Of a stretch of DNA of 64,000 nt, positions 42,952-51,305 are shown in pieces. This DNA is from Pseudomonas sp. Leaf58 (GTDB lineage Bacteria > Pseudomonadota > Gammaproteobacteria > Pseudomonadales > Pseudomonadaceae). Each line of letters opens with the position of its first letter. Position 1 is the first letter of the stretch. The stretch lies in the NCBI RefSeq assembly GCF_003627215.1, contig NZ_CP032677.1, forward strand, positions 3,539,501-3,603,500. Direction: 5' to 3'. The translations under genes and the position numbers were made by a program. Under the pieces are notes generated by a model, which made no database searches, had not been told where the DNA came from, and saw nothing but the letters and a program-made list of their open reading frames with translations.

Positions 42952-45882
42952 ATGTCCAGCCCACAACAGCAGCCCTCCTCCCCCGCCCTAGCCACACTGA
43001 TCCAGCGCTCCAGTCTGCCCAGCCCTTCACTCAGCGAGCCCCAGGCACACGCCGTGCTGCAGACGCACTACGGCCTTGCCGGCGACCTGTCGGCACTGGG
43101 TAGCCAGCAGGACCTGAACTTCCGCGTGGACACCGCACACGGCCGTTTCGTGCTCAAGGCCTGCCACGGCAGCTACGCCCAACTGGAGCTGGAAGCCCAG
43201 CATGCCGCCCTGGCCTTCTTGCGCGAACAGGGCCTGCCAGTGCCAGCCGTGCGCACGGCCAATAACGGCCAGGCGTTGCTGGAACTGGACATCGACGGGC
43301 AACCGCTGCGCATGCGCCTGCTCGATTACATCGAAGGCCAGCCACTGACCCGCCTCAAGCACATGCAACCCCGCCTGATGGCCGAACTGGGCGGGCTCTG
43401 CGCGCGACTGGACAAGGCCCTGGCCACGTTCGACCACCCAGGCCTTGAGCGCACCCTGCAATGGGACCCGCAACACGCCCAAGCGCTGATCCAGCACCTG
43501 CTGCCCGTGCTGCACAACGCCGACCAACGCGCCCGCATTGAGCAGGCCGCCCGCTTGGCCGCCGCCCACCTGGCGCCTTTGGTCGACCAACTGCCAAGCC
43601 AGGCCGTGCACCTGGACATCACTGACGACAATGCCGTGTGGGCCCGCGACGGCGAGCGCCAGTGGCAACTGCAAGGGGTGATCGATTTCGGCGACCTGCT
43701 GCGCACTTGGCGCATCGCCGACCTGTCGGTGACCTGCGCGGCGTTGCTACACCACGCCGAAGGCGACCCGCTGCGGATTCTGCCAGCTATCCGTGCCTAC
43801 CAAGCGCTCAACCCCTTGACCGAGGCCGAGCTGCGCGCGCTCTGGCCGCTGGTACTGAACCGCGCTGCCGTGCTGGTATTGAGCAGCGAGCAACAACTTA
43901 GCGTCGACCCCGGCAACCAGTACACCCGCGACAACATCGCCCATGAATGGGAAATTTTCGACACCGCCACCGCTGTGCCTTTCGCGCTGATGGAGGCGGC
44001 CATCCTCCAGGCTGCCGGCCTGCAACCCGCCACACCGGACCTGAGCGGCTGCGCGCCGCTGCTGCCCGAGCTGAACGGGCAGGCTGTAACACGTGTCGAC
44101 CTGGGTGTGCTCAGCGTGCATTGCGAGGCGGGCAACTGGCAACAACCCGGCTTCGATCAGTACCTGCTGAGCGCGCAACCGGCCCCGGCCTGCAGCCTGC
44201 ACGGGCAGTATCGCCTGTCGCAAACCCATATCGACCGCCCCGAAGAGCCTGCCACCTGCGCCCTTGGCGTCGAACTGCATGTGCCCAACGGCAGCCGGGT
44301 GCAAGCGCCAGATAGCGGCACCTGGCAGCGCCATGGCGATGGCCGTGGTTGCCTGCGCAGCGCGCACTGGGCGTTGTGGCTGCAGGGCCTGGAAGACGCC
44401 CCGGCAGATGGCCAGGCGGTCGAAAAAGGCCAGTCGCTGGGCAGCAGCTGTGGCTTCCTCAGCGTGCAGCTGTGCCTGGCCAGCGGCACCCAGCCGCCGT
44501 TCTTCGCCACCCCGTCGCACGCTGCCGCCTGGCTGGCCCTGTGCCCGTCGCCGGCCGCGCTGCTGGGCTTCGACTGCGATGCCGCGCCACTGCCCGACCC
44601 GCAGGCGCTGTTGGCCCGCCGCGATGCCAGCTTCGCCCGTTCGCAGAAGCACTACTACGCCCAACCACCACACATCGAACGTGGCTGGCGCAACTACCTG
44701 ATCGACATGCAGGGCCGCTCGTACCTGGACATGCTCAACAACGTCGCGGTGCTGGGCCACGGCCACCCGCGCATGGTCGCCGAGTCAGCGCGGCAGTGGT
44801 CGCTGCTGAACACCAACTCGCGCTTCCACTACGCCGCCATCACCGAGTTCTCCGAACGCCTGCTCAAGCTGGCGCCCGAAGGTTTCGACCGGGTGTTCAT
44901 GGTCAACAGTGGCACCGAGGCCAACGACCTGGCCATTCGCCTGGCCTGGGCCTACAGCGGCGGGCGCGACCTGCTCAGCGTGCTGGAGGCCTACCACGGC
45001 TGGTCGGTGGCCACCGATGCCATCTCTACCTCGATCGCCGACAACCCGCAGGCCCTGGAAACCCGCCCGGACTGGGTGCACCCGGTCGAAGCGCCGAACA
45101 CCTTCCGCGGCCGCTTCCGTGGTGCCGACAGCGCCGCCGACTACCTGCGCGACGTCGACGCCAAGCTGGCCGACCTCGATGCCCGTGGCCGCCAGCTGGC
45201 GGGCATCATCTGCGAGCCGGTGTACGGCAATGCCGGTGGTATTTCGCTACCGGCTGGCTATTTGCAAGAGGCCTATGCCAAGGTTCGCGCCCGCGGCGGG
45301 GTGTGCATCGCCGACGAAGTTCAGGTGGGCTATGGCCGGCTGGGCGAGTACTTCTGGGGCTTCGAGGAACAGGGCGTGGTGCCCGATATCATCACTATGG
45401 CCAAAGGCATGGGCAACGGCCAGCCGCTGGGTGTGGTCATCACCCGCCGCGAGATCGCCGAAGCGCTGGAGGCCGAGGGCTACTTCTTCTCCTCAGCCGG
45501 GGGTAGCCCGGTCAGTTGCCGCATCGGCATGGCGGTGCTGGATGTGATGCACGAGGAAGGCCTGTGGGACAACGCCCGCGATACCGGGCGCTACTTCAAA
45601 GCGCGCCTGCAGGCACTGGTCGACAAGCACCCGTTGGCTGGCGCGGCGCATGGTTCGGGCTTCTATTTGGGGCTAGAGCTGGTGCGTGACCGCGCAACGC
45701 TCGAGCCGGCCACCGAGGAAACCATGGCCCTGTGCGACCGCCTGCGTGACCTGGGTATTTTCATGCAGCCGACCGGCGACTACCTGAACATCCTCAAGAT
45801 CAAGCCGCCGATGTGCACCACGAAGGCGAGCGTGGATTACTTTGTCGACAGCATTGACCGGGTGCTGGGCGAAGGGTTGTAG
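42952..45882 (+). CDS. Aminoglycoside-kinase-like / M23-like / class III aminotransferase fusion
   Basis: A 976-aa, three-part protein. Residues 1 to about 330 are an APH/choline-kinase fold with ATP lysine K69, catalytic H220-x-D222-x4-N227 (HLDITDDN) and D245FG. About 375-540 resembles an M23 peptidase/lipoyl-like fold (VPNGSRVQAPDSGTW, VEKGQSLG) but lacks the zinc His/Asp set, so it is probably structural. About 545-976 is a class III PLP enzyme with NSGTEANDLA, DEVQVGYGRLG and PLP lysine K818. Kinase plus phospho-lyase of ethanolamine-phosphate or phosphohydroxylysine lyase type is the likely chemistry. The substrate is not established. Confidence 0.85.
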   Translation: MSSPQQQPSSPALATLIQRSSLPSPSLSEPQAHAVLQTHYGLAGDLSALGSQQDLNFRVDTAHGRFVLKACHGSYAQLELEAQHAALAFLREQGLPVPAVRTANNGQALLELDIDGQPLRMRLLDYIEGQPLTRLKHMQPRLMAELGGLCARLDKALATFDHPGLERTLQWDPQHAQALIQHLLPVLHNADQRARIEQAARLAAAHLAPLVDQLPSQAVHLDITDDNAVWARDGERQWQLQGVIDFGDLLRTWRIADLSVTCAALLHHAEGDPLRILPAIRAYQALNPLTEAELRALWPLVLNRAAVLVLSSEQQLSVDPGNQYTRDNIAHEWEIFDTATAVPFALMEAAILQAAGLQPATPDLSGCAPLLPELNGQAVTRVDLGVLSVHCEAGNWQQPGFDQYLLSAQPAPACSLHGQYRLSQTHIDRPEEPATCALGVELHVPNGSRVQAPDSGTWQRHGDGRGCLRSAHWALWLQGLEDAPADGQAVEKGQSLGSSCGFLSVQLCLASGTQPPFFATPSHAAAWLALCPSPAALLGFDCDAAPLPDPQALLARRDASFARSQKHYYAQPPHIERGWRNYLIDMQGRSYLDMLNNVAVLGHGHPRMVAESARQWSLLNTNSRFHYAAITEFSERLLKLAPEGFDRVFMVNSGTEANDLAIRLAWAYSGGRDLLSVLEAYHGWSVATDAISTSIADNPQALETRPDWVHPVEAPNTFRGRFRGADSAADYLRDVDAKLADLDARGRQLAGIICEPVYGNAGGISLPAGYLQEAYAKVRARGGVCIADEVQVGYGRLGEYFWGFEEQGVVPDIITMAKGMGNGQPLGVVITRREIAEALEAEGYFFSSAGGSPVSCRIGMAVLDVMHEEGLWDNARDTGRYFKARLQALVDKHPLAGAAHGSGFYLGLELVRDRATLEPATEETMALCDRLRDLGIFMQPTGDYLNILKIKPPMCTTKASVDYFVDSIDRVLGEGL

Positions 45883-45918
45883 GGGATTGGGTGAGGGCTC
45901 AAGGCGCTTGGCGGTGGT

Positions 45919-45980
45919 TTTTCAGCGCCTGTGAGATCGAGCGCCGCGCGGGCGGCGCTCGATCTCCCAGGCGCTGAAAA
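45919..45980. terminator. Very long hairpin after the kinase-aminotransferase gene
   Basis: Arms of 29 bases (45919-45947 and 45952-45980) pair with one mismatch around a GCGG loop. The outer ends are TTTTCAGCGCCTG and CAGGCGCTGAAAA, giving A/T tails on both sides. It can act as a terminator in either direction. The inner 23 bases recur exactly at 61725-61747. Confidence 0.85.
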
Positions 45981-46057
45981 TCTCAAACCAACCTTTAGCC
46001 CCCCCAGATACATCAATCCATTACTCTTCGCTCACAACGCCCCCGATATCAGGTTCA

Positions 46058-46969
46058 ATGAACATGGCCTTCACCAGCGACTCCCTGGCAATTTTCCTCG
46101 CGGTGCTGGATGCCGGCTCGTTCTCCGCCGCCGCCCGCAAGCTGGGCCGAGTGCCCTCAGCCGTGAGCATGGCGATTGCCCAGCTGGAAGCGGAGCTGGA
46201 CCTGCCGCTGTTCGACCGGGCCACACGCAAGGCGCTGCCCACCAGTGCCGCGCTGGCGCTGGAACCCCAGGCCAGGCAGGTGATTTGCCAACTCAACCTG
46301 CTCGACGCCCAGGCCCTGCAATTGCACAAGGGCTTGGAAAAGCGCCTGACCATTGCCATGGCGCCCGAGCTGCAGACCGGTCGCTGGAGCCAGCCGCTGG
46401 AAATCCTCGCCCAAGAATTTCCCAGCCTGGAAATCGAAGTGCGCTCGGCTACCCAGACCGAAGCCATCCGCCTGCTACACGACGGTAGCGTGCAGTTGGC
46501 GCTGGTGTTCGAGCGGCCGGGCATCGATGAACGCGAGTCATTCCTCGAAGCCGGCAGCCAGCTGCTGGTGGCCGTCGCCTCGCCGCGCCACCCGGCCGGG
46601 CAGAACAACGGCACGCCGTTGCCCGAGGAGGCCTTCGCCGAACAGCGGCAGATCATCGTGGCCTCAGGTAAAGCCACCGGTTCGGACCCGCGCATGGTGC
46701 TGTCACGGCGCATCTGGCTGACTGACAGCTACCTGGCCACGCTGGATTTGGTGCAGTCCGGCCTCGGCTGGGCCTACCTGCCACAGCCTTTGGTTGAACC
46801 GTTGATTGCTTCGGGCGCGTTGGCGGAGGTGCGCTTCGACAACATGGCCAGCCGGTTGCGGTTGTGGGTCGACATCATCTGGGTCAAGCCGCGCCCGCTC
46901 GGGTTGGGTGCGCGGCGCTACCTGGAGGTGATCCGCCAGCTGTTCGAGAAGGAGCCGCCACGGGCCTGA
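46058..46969 (+). CDS. LysR-family transcriptional regulator
   Basis: A 303-aa LysR-type regulator: N-terminal winged HTH (about 8-65; FLAVLDAGSFSAAARKLGRV, PSAVSMAIAQLEAELDLPLF), then a substrate-binding domain (about 90-295). It lies 175 bases after the kinase-aminotransferase gene in the same direction but beyond a strong hairpin, so it is probably transcribed separately. Whether it controls its neighbour is not shown. Confidence 0.9.
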   Translation: MNMAFTSDSLAIFLAVLDAGSFSAAARKLGRVPSAVSMAIAQLEAELDLPLFDRATRKALPTSAALALEPQARQVICQLNLLDAQALQLHKGLEKRLTIAMAPELQTGRWSQPLEILAQEFPSLEIEVRSATQTEAIRLLHDGSVQLALVFERPGIDERESFLEAGSQLLVAVASPRHPAGQNNGTPLPEEAFAEQRQIIVASGKATGSDPRMVLSRRIWLTDSYLATLDLVQSGLGWAYLPQPLVEPLIASGALAEVRFDNMASRLRLWVDIIWVKPRPLGLGARRYLEVIRQLFEKEPPRA

Positions 46970-47130
46970 ATATGGCTGGTAATCTATTGCCCCCTGCCGC
47001 CACCCGGGGAACCCAAGGATCACAACGATGTGCTCTGGTGGGCGTTCGCCCTGCGCCTGGCGCCCAGAGTAGTATGGCCAGCGGAAATGGATCTGGAGTC
47101 AAGAACAGCTCCCTGAGCCCACCAGGCTGC

Positions 47131-47215
47131 TGTAGGAGCGGGTTTACCCGCGAACACCGGCAAAGCCGGTGCCAAGCACCGTGTCACATTCTTCGCGGGC
47201 AAGCCCGCTCCTACA
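47131..47215. repeat. Inverted REP pair downstream of kdpE
   Basis: Two REPs in opposite orientation, arms 47131-47154 and 47192-47215, enclose a small hairpin (CACCGGC-AAA-GCCGGTG, 47155-47171). The arms are complementary apart from two mid-core bases. It lies between the ends of convergent lysR and kdpE. Confidence 0.88.
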
Positions 47216-47235
47216 TGGGGCCGCGTGAGCCCGAG

Positions 47236-47931
47236 TCATGCAACCGGTGCCATCAACCTGTATCCCACCCCCGCCTCAGTGATGATGAAACGCGGCGCGG
47301 TCGGGTCATCGCCCAGTTTCTGCCGCAAATGCCCAACCACGATGCGCAGGTAATGGGTGTCCTCTACATGGGTAGGCCCCCAGATGTCCTTGAGCAATTG
47401 TTGCTGGGTAATCACCCGCCCCGGGTGCCCGGCCAGTTGCGCCAGCAGCGCATACTCCTTACGTGTCAGCGCCACTTCCACGCCGCCCAAGGTCACCCGG
47501 CGAAAGGCAAAGTCCACGGTCAACGGCCCTACGCTGGCCGCCACCTCCGAGCCACCGGACTGCGGTACCTGGCGCAGTAAAGCCCGCACCCGCGCCAGAA
47601 ACTCCTGGATACCGAACGGCTTGGTCACATAGTCATTGGCGCCGCCATCCAGCGCATCAACCTTCTGCACTTCACTGGCGCGCACCGACAACACCATCAC
47701 CGGCACCGCACTCCATTCGCGCAGTTCACGCAGTACCTGCTGGCCGTCCATGTCCGGCAGCCCCAAGTCGAGCACCACCAGGTCCGGCTTGCCCAGCGCA
47801 GCCTGGGCCAGCCCTTCACTACCGGTGGCGGCCTCGAGCACCTTGTAGCCCTGCGAAACCAGGCTGATGCGCAGGAACTTGCGGATCTGCGGTTCATCGT
47901 CGATGACCAATAGGGTGGCGGACTGGCTCAT
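47236..47931 (-). CDS. kdpE: Response regulator KdpE
   Basis: OmpR-type response regulator, 231 aa, activating kdpFABC when phosphorylated by KdpD. Receiver with D11-D12, phospho-acceptor D55 (VVLDLGLPD) and K in YVTKPF; C-terminal winged HTH (TRKEYALLAQLAGHPGRV). It overlaps the end of kdpD by 4 bases. Confidence 0.95.
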   Translation of the reverse strand: MSQSATLLVIDDEPQIRKFLRISLVSQGYKVLEAATGSEGLAQAALGKPDLVVLDLGLPDMDGQQVLRELREWSAVPVMVLSVRASEVQKVDALDGGANDYVTKPFGIQEFLARVRALLRQVPQSGGSEVAASVGPLTVDFAFRRVTLGGVEVALTRKEYALLAQLAGHPGRVITQQQLLKDIWGPTHVEDTHYLRIVVGHLRQKLGDDPTAPRFIITEAGVGYRLMAPVA

Positions 47932-50582
47932 CGGGTTTCGCTTTCGGCTTCAGGTTGAGGGGGTAGCGGCAAGCATAAAGTGATGCGAGTGCCCTGGCCA
48001 TCGATGCCTTCGTCCACCAGGATCTGCCCGCCATGAGCACCGATCATTCCCTGGCAGATCGCCAGGCCCAGGCCGGTGCCCTGCCCGCCGCGGTCGCCGC
48101 GGGCAGCGGTATAGAACATGTCGAAGACCTTTTCGCGGTCGGCCAGCGGAATGCCGGGGCCCTCGTCGCAGACGGCGAAGCGCAATTGCTCTCCTTGCAC
48201 GAACACTTGCAGTTCCAGCCGACCATTGGCCGGCGAAAAGCGCGCAGCGTTTTCCAGCACGTTGACCAGCGCCTGCTCGATCAGCGCCGCATGCACGAAC
48301 AGCAACGGCAACTCGGCGGGCACGTCGGTGTGCACACGCAGCGGTGCCAGCACCACGCGCAGGCGGTTGAGGGCGCTGCCGACGATGTCGGCCGGGGCCA
48401 CCCAGTCGCGCGCCAGCTTGAGGCCGCCGTGGCCCAGACGGGTCATGTCCAGCAGGTTTTGGATGTAGCGGTCGAGGCGTTCGGCCTCGTTGCGGGTGCC
48501 CTCCAGCAGTTCGCGGCGGTCAGCGGACGGGATCGCCTCGCCCAGCGCCAGCAGGCTGTCGATGCTGCCGCGCATGGCCGTCAACGGGGTACGCAGGTCA
48601 TGGGATACCGAGGCCAGCAAGGCGCTGCGCAGTTGCTCGGTTTCGCCATGCAAGCGCGCGGCCTCCAATTGTTCGGCCAGGCGGGCGCGCGCCAGGGCCT
48701 GAGCCAGTGGCTGGCCAAGGGCGGTAAGCAGGCGTCGGCGCGGGTCGCTGAGCGGCTGGCCGGAGCGTGGGCGCACGCCGAGCAATGCCAAGGGCTGTTC
48801 GTCGACCGCCAGCGGCCACCACCACCAACGGCCATTGGGTAGGGTGTCACTGCCATGGCCGGCGGCCTGGCCGTGCTGCCAGGCCCACTCGGCGGCAGCA
48901 CGCTCGGTGTCGCTGAAGGCATGGGGTTCGCCGCTGGCCACCTGCAGCTGGCCTTCGGCATTGCGCTCCAGCAGGCACACCTGCATGTCCTGCCAGCCAT
49001 TCAAGTGCTGGCCGGCGGCGTTGAACACTGCCTGACGGTCGGTGGCCACGGTCAGCCGGCGCGACAGGTCGAGCAACTGGCTGGTCTGCGCCTGGGTCTC
49101 GCGCAAGGCCTGCAACTGGCGGCGCTGGCGCGCGGCCAGGTTGCCGGTAAGCGCCGCCATCAACAGGAAGAACACCAAGGTCAGCACGTCCTCTTCCCGC
49201 TGGATGCTGAACGAGAAGTTGGGCGGGATGAACAGAAAGTCGTAGGTCAGGAACGACAGCGCGGCACAAGCCAACGCAGGCCCCAGGCTGCTACGCACCG
49301 CGACCAGCAACACCGCAGCCAGAAACACCAGCGAGATATTGGGCAGCGCCAGCACACTCGACACCGCCCAGGCCAGGCCCGCAGCCATGCCGGTGGCCAA
49401 CAGCGCCAGCAGGTAATGGCGCCAGACCCACACCCGTCGCACCGCCGACCGGGGTGCTTGCGGCTGCACGTCGCGGTCCAGCACGTTGATTTCCAGGCCG
49501 TGGCTTTCGCGCAGCAGCCGCGCGGCCACACCGGCACCTAACAGGCGCCGGCGCAGGCGGTCGCGGGACTGCCCAACCAGCACCAGGCTGGCCCGCCGCT
49601 CAGCAGCATGCTGAATCAATGTGTGCGCCACTTCGCCAGCCCGCAGCAGCACCACCTCCCCACCCAGGCGCTGGGCCAGTTGCTGCGCGGCCTGCAGGCG
49701 CTGGCGCGCGGTTTCGTCGCGCAGCCTGCCGTTGTCCACGTGCACCAGGCTCCAAGGCAAGTGACGACGCTGGGCCACGCGGCTGGCATGGCGTACCAGG
49801 CGTTCGGCCTGGTCGTCGCCATCTACACCCACCAGCAACCGCCCGCGCAAGGCCGGGGCTTCCTGCCCGCGTTGGCGATAGCCGTTGGCCAGGTCTGCAT
49901 CCACCTGGGCAGCAGCGGTCTGCATGGCCAGCTCGCGCAGGGCAGTAAGGTTGGTTTGCGAAAAATAAGCGTCGATGGCGGCCCGCGCTTGCTCTGGCAC
50001 GTACACCTTGCCTTCGCGCAACCGTTCGAGCAGCTCGCGCGGTGGCAGGTCGATCAGTACCAGCTCGAAGGCTTCTTGCAACACCCAGTCCGGCAGGGTT
50101 TCGCGCACCTGCACGCCGGTGATGTCGCGGACCTTGTCATTGAGGCTTTCCAAGTGCTGGACGTTGACCGTGGTGTACACGTCGATGCCGGCGGCCAGCA
50201 GTTCCTGCACGTCTTGCCAGCGCTTGGCGTGGCGGCTGCCGGGGGCGTTGGTGTGGGCCAGCTCGTCGATCAGGGCCAGGGCCGGCGCAGCCTTGAGCAA
50301 GCCATCGAGGTCCATTTCCTCAAGGGTGACGCCACGGTACTGGCTGCGCAGCAACGGTTGTTGCTGTAGGCCACCGAGCAGCGCCTCGGTTTCGGCGCGG
50401 CCGTGGGTTTCGACCACTCCAGCCAGCACCTGCACGCCTTGGCGTTGCTGGGCGTGGGCGGCCTGAAGCATGGCGAAGGTCTTGCCGACGCCGGGGGCGG
50501 CACCGAGGAACACCTTCAGCCGGCCCCGACCGGTGTGCGGGAGGGTAGCCAACAGCGCGTCTGCGCGGGTGGAGTCACTCAT
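47928..50582 (-). CDS. kdpD: Sensor histidine kinase KdpD
   Basis: An 884-aa membrane sensor of K+ limitation. Order: KdpD N-terminal domain with Walker-like GAAPGVGKTFAML (about 27-39), USP-like domain (about 250-370), four transmembrane helices (about 395-495), GAF domain, HisKA with SVSHDLRTP (about 660), and an HATPase domain with ENAARF and DEGPGIP. Phosphorylates KdpE. A 160-base gap with a large inverted repeat separates it from kdpC. Confidence 0.95.
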   Translation of the reverse strand: MSDSTRADALLATLPHTGRGRLKVFLGAAPGVGKTFAMLQAAHAQQRQGVQVLAGVVETHGRAETEALLGGLQQQPLLRSQYRGVTLEEMDLDGLLKAAPALALIDELAHTNAPGSRHAKRWQDVQELLAAGIDVYTTVNVQHLESLNDKVRDITGVQVRETLPDWVLQEAFELVLIDLPPRELLERLREGKVYVPEQARAAIDAYFSQTNLTALRELAMQTAAAQVDADLANGYRQRGQEAPALRGRLLVGVDGDDQAERLVRHASRVAQRRHLPWSLVHVDNGRLRDETARQRLQAAQQLAQRLGGEVVLLRAGEVAHTLIQHAAERRASLVLVGQSRDRLRRRLLGAGVAARLLRESHGLEINVLDRDVQPQAPRSAVRRVWVWRHYLLALLATGMAAGLAWAVSSVLALPNISLVFLAAVLLVAVRSSLGPALACAALSFLTYDFLFIPPNFSFSIQREEDVLTLVFFLLMAALTGNLAARQRRQLQALRETQAQTSQLLDLSRRLTVATDRQAVFNAAGQHLNGWQDMQVCLLERNAEGQLQVASGEPHAFSDTERAAAEWAWQHGQAAGHGSDTLPNGRWWWWPLAVDEQPLALLGVRPRSGQPLSDPRRRLLTALGQPLAQALARARLAEQLEAARLHGETEQLRSALLASVSHDLRTPLTAMRGSIDSLLALGEAIPSADRRELLEGTRNEAERLDRYIQNLLDMTRLGHGGLKLARDWVAPADIVGSALNRLRVVLAPLRVHTDVPAELPLLFVHAALIEQALVNVLENAARFSPANGRLELQVFVQGEQLRFAVCDEGPGIPLADREKVFDMFYTAARGDRGGQGTGLGLAICQGMIGAHGGQILVDEGIDGQGTRITLCLPLPPQPEAESETR

Positions 50583-50639
50583 CTTTCATCCTTTGGTGTG
50601 GCGGCGTCCTGCAGCCGTTTTGGGCCTGCTTTGCAGGCC

Positions 50640-50720
50640 ATCGCCGGCAAGCCAGCTCCCACAGGTACAGCACAGCGCTACATGCTGCGCAATACCTGTG
50701 GGAGCTGGCTTGCCGGCGAT
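50640..50720. repeat. Perfect 28-bp inverted repeat between kdpC and kdpD
   Basis: Arms 50640-50667 and 50693-50720 are exact reverse complements, built on CCGGCAAGCCAGCTCCCACA, a second P. putida REP type. GC hairpins flank it (GGGCCTGCTTTGCAGGCC before, GGGCCGCAAAGCGGCCC after). It interrupts the kdpFABC-kdpDE unit. Confidence 0.92.
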
Positions 50721-50742
50721 GGGCCGCAAAGCGGCCCCAATA

Positions 50743-51294
50743 TCAGTGGCTCAGATGCTCAAGTGCCTGGTTCAAGGCCAGCACATTGACCAGCGGCGGG
50801 CCGATCAATGGGTGGAGGGTGGCCTCTTCCAGCAAGCCTTGCAAGCGCGCTACCGGCAGTTGCCGTGCCGCCGCCACCCGCGGAATCTGGTAGGCCACGG
50901 CTTCCGGCGGCAGGTGCGGGTCGAGGCCACTGCCCGAGGTGGTCAGCAGCGCCTGAGGCACCGGCCCCTGCTGCCCCTGATACAGCGCCGCCGCATCGCC
51001 CTTGACCCGCTCGGCCAGCGCCGGGTTGCTAGGCGACAGGTTACTGGCGCTGCTGGCCAGGGTGGCATAAGCGCCTGCCGAGGGCCGCGAATGGAACCAG
51101 CCATCGCCCTGAAAATCCTGGGCGATCAGCGCCGAACCACGCACCTGGCCCCGGTCATCGCGCACCAGGCTACCGTTGGCCTGGCTGGGGAAAGCAACCT
51201 GGGCAATACCTGTTACCGCCAACGGATACAGCGCGCCGGTGACCAGGGTCATCAACAGGGCCAGGCTCAACGCCGGGCGTAAATAAGCATTCAT
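50743..51294 (-). CDS. kdpC: K+-transporting ATPase subunit C
   Basis: A 183-aa accessory subunit with one N-terminal membrane helix ([21 protein letters not shown], shortened here) and a periplasmic domain with GSALIAQDF and the [14 protein letters not shown] motif conserved in KdpC. It stabilises the KdpFABC complex. It follows kdpB by 11 bases. Confidence 0.95.
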   Translation of the reverse strand: MNAYLRPALSLALLMTLVTGALYPLAVTGIAQVAFPSQANGSLVRDDRGQVRGSALIAQDFQGDGWFHSRPSAGAYATLASSASNLSPSNPALAERVKGDAAALYQGQQGPVPQALLTTSGSGLDPHLPPEAVAYQIPRVAAARQLPVARLQGLLEEATLHPLIGPPLVNVLALNQALEHLSH

Positions 51295-51305
51295 GGTGGC
51301 CTCCT

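Noticed and set aside
46864..47580. 238-codon plus-strand frame after the LysR gene
   Set aside because: Runs through a REP pair and antisense to kdpE; not protein-like.
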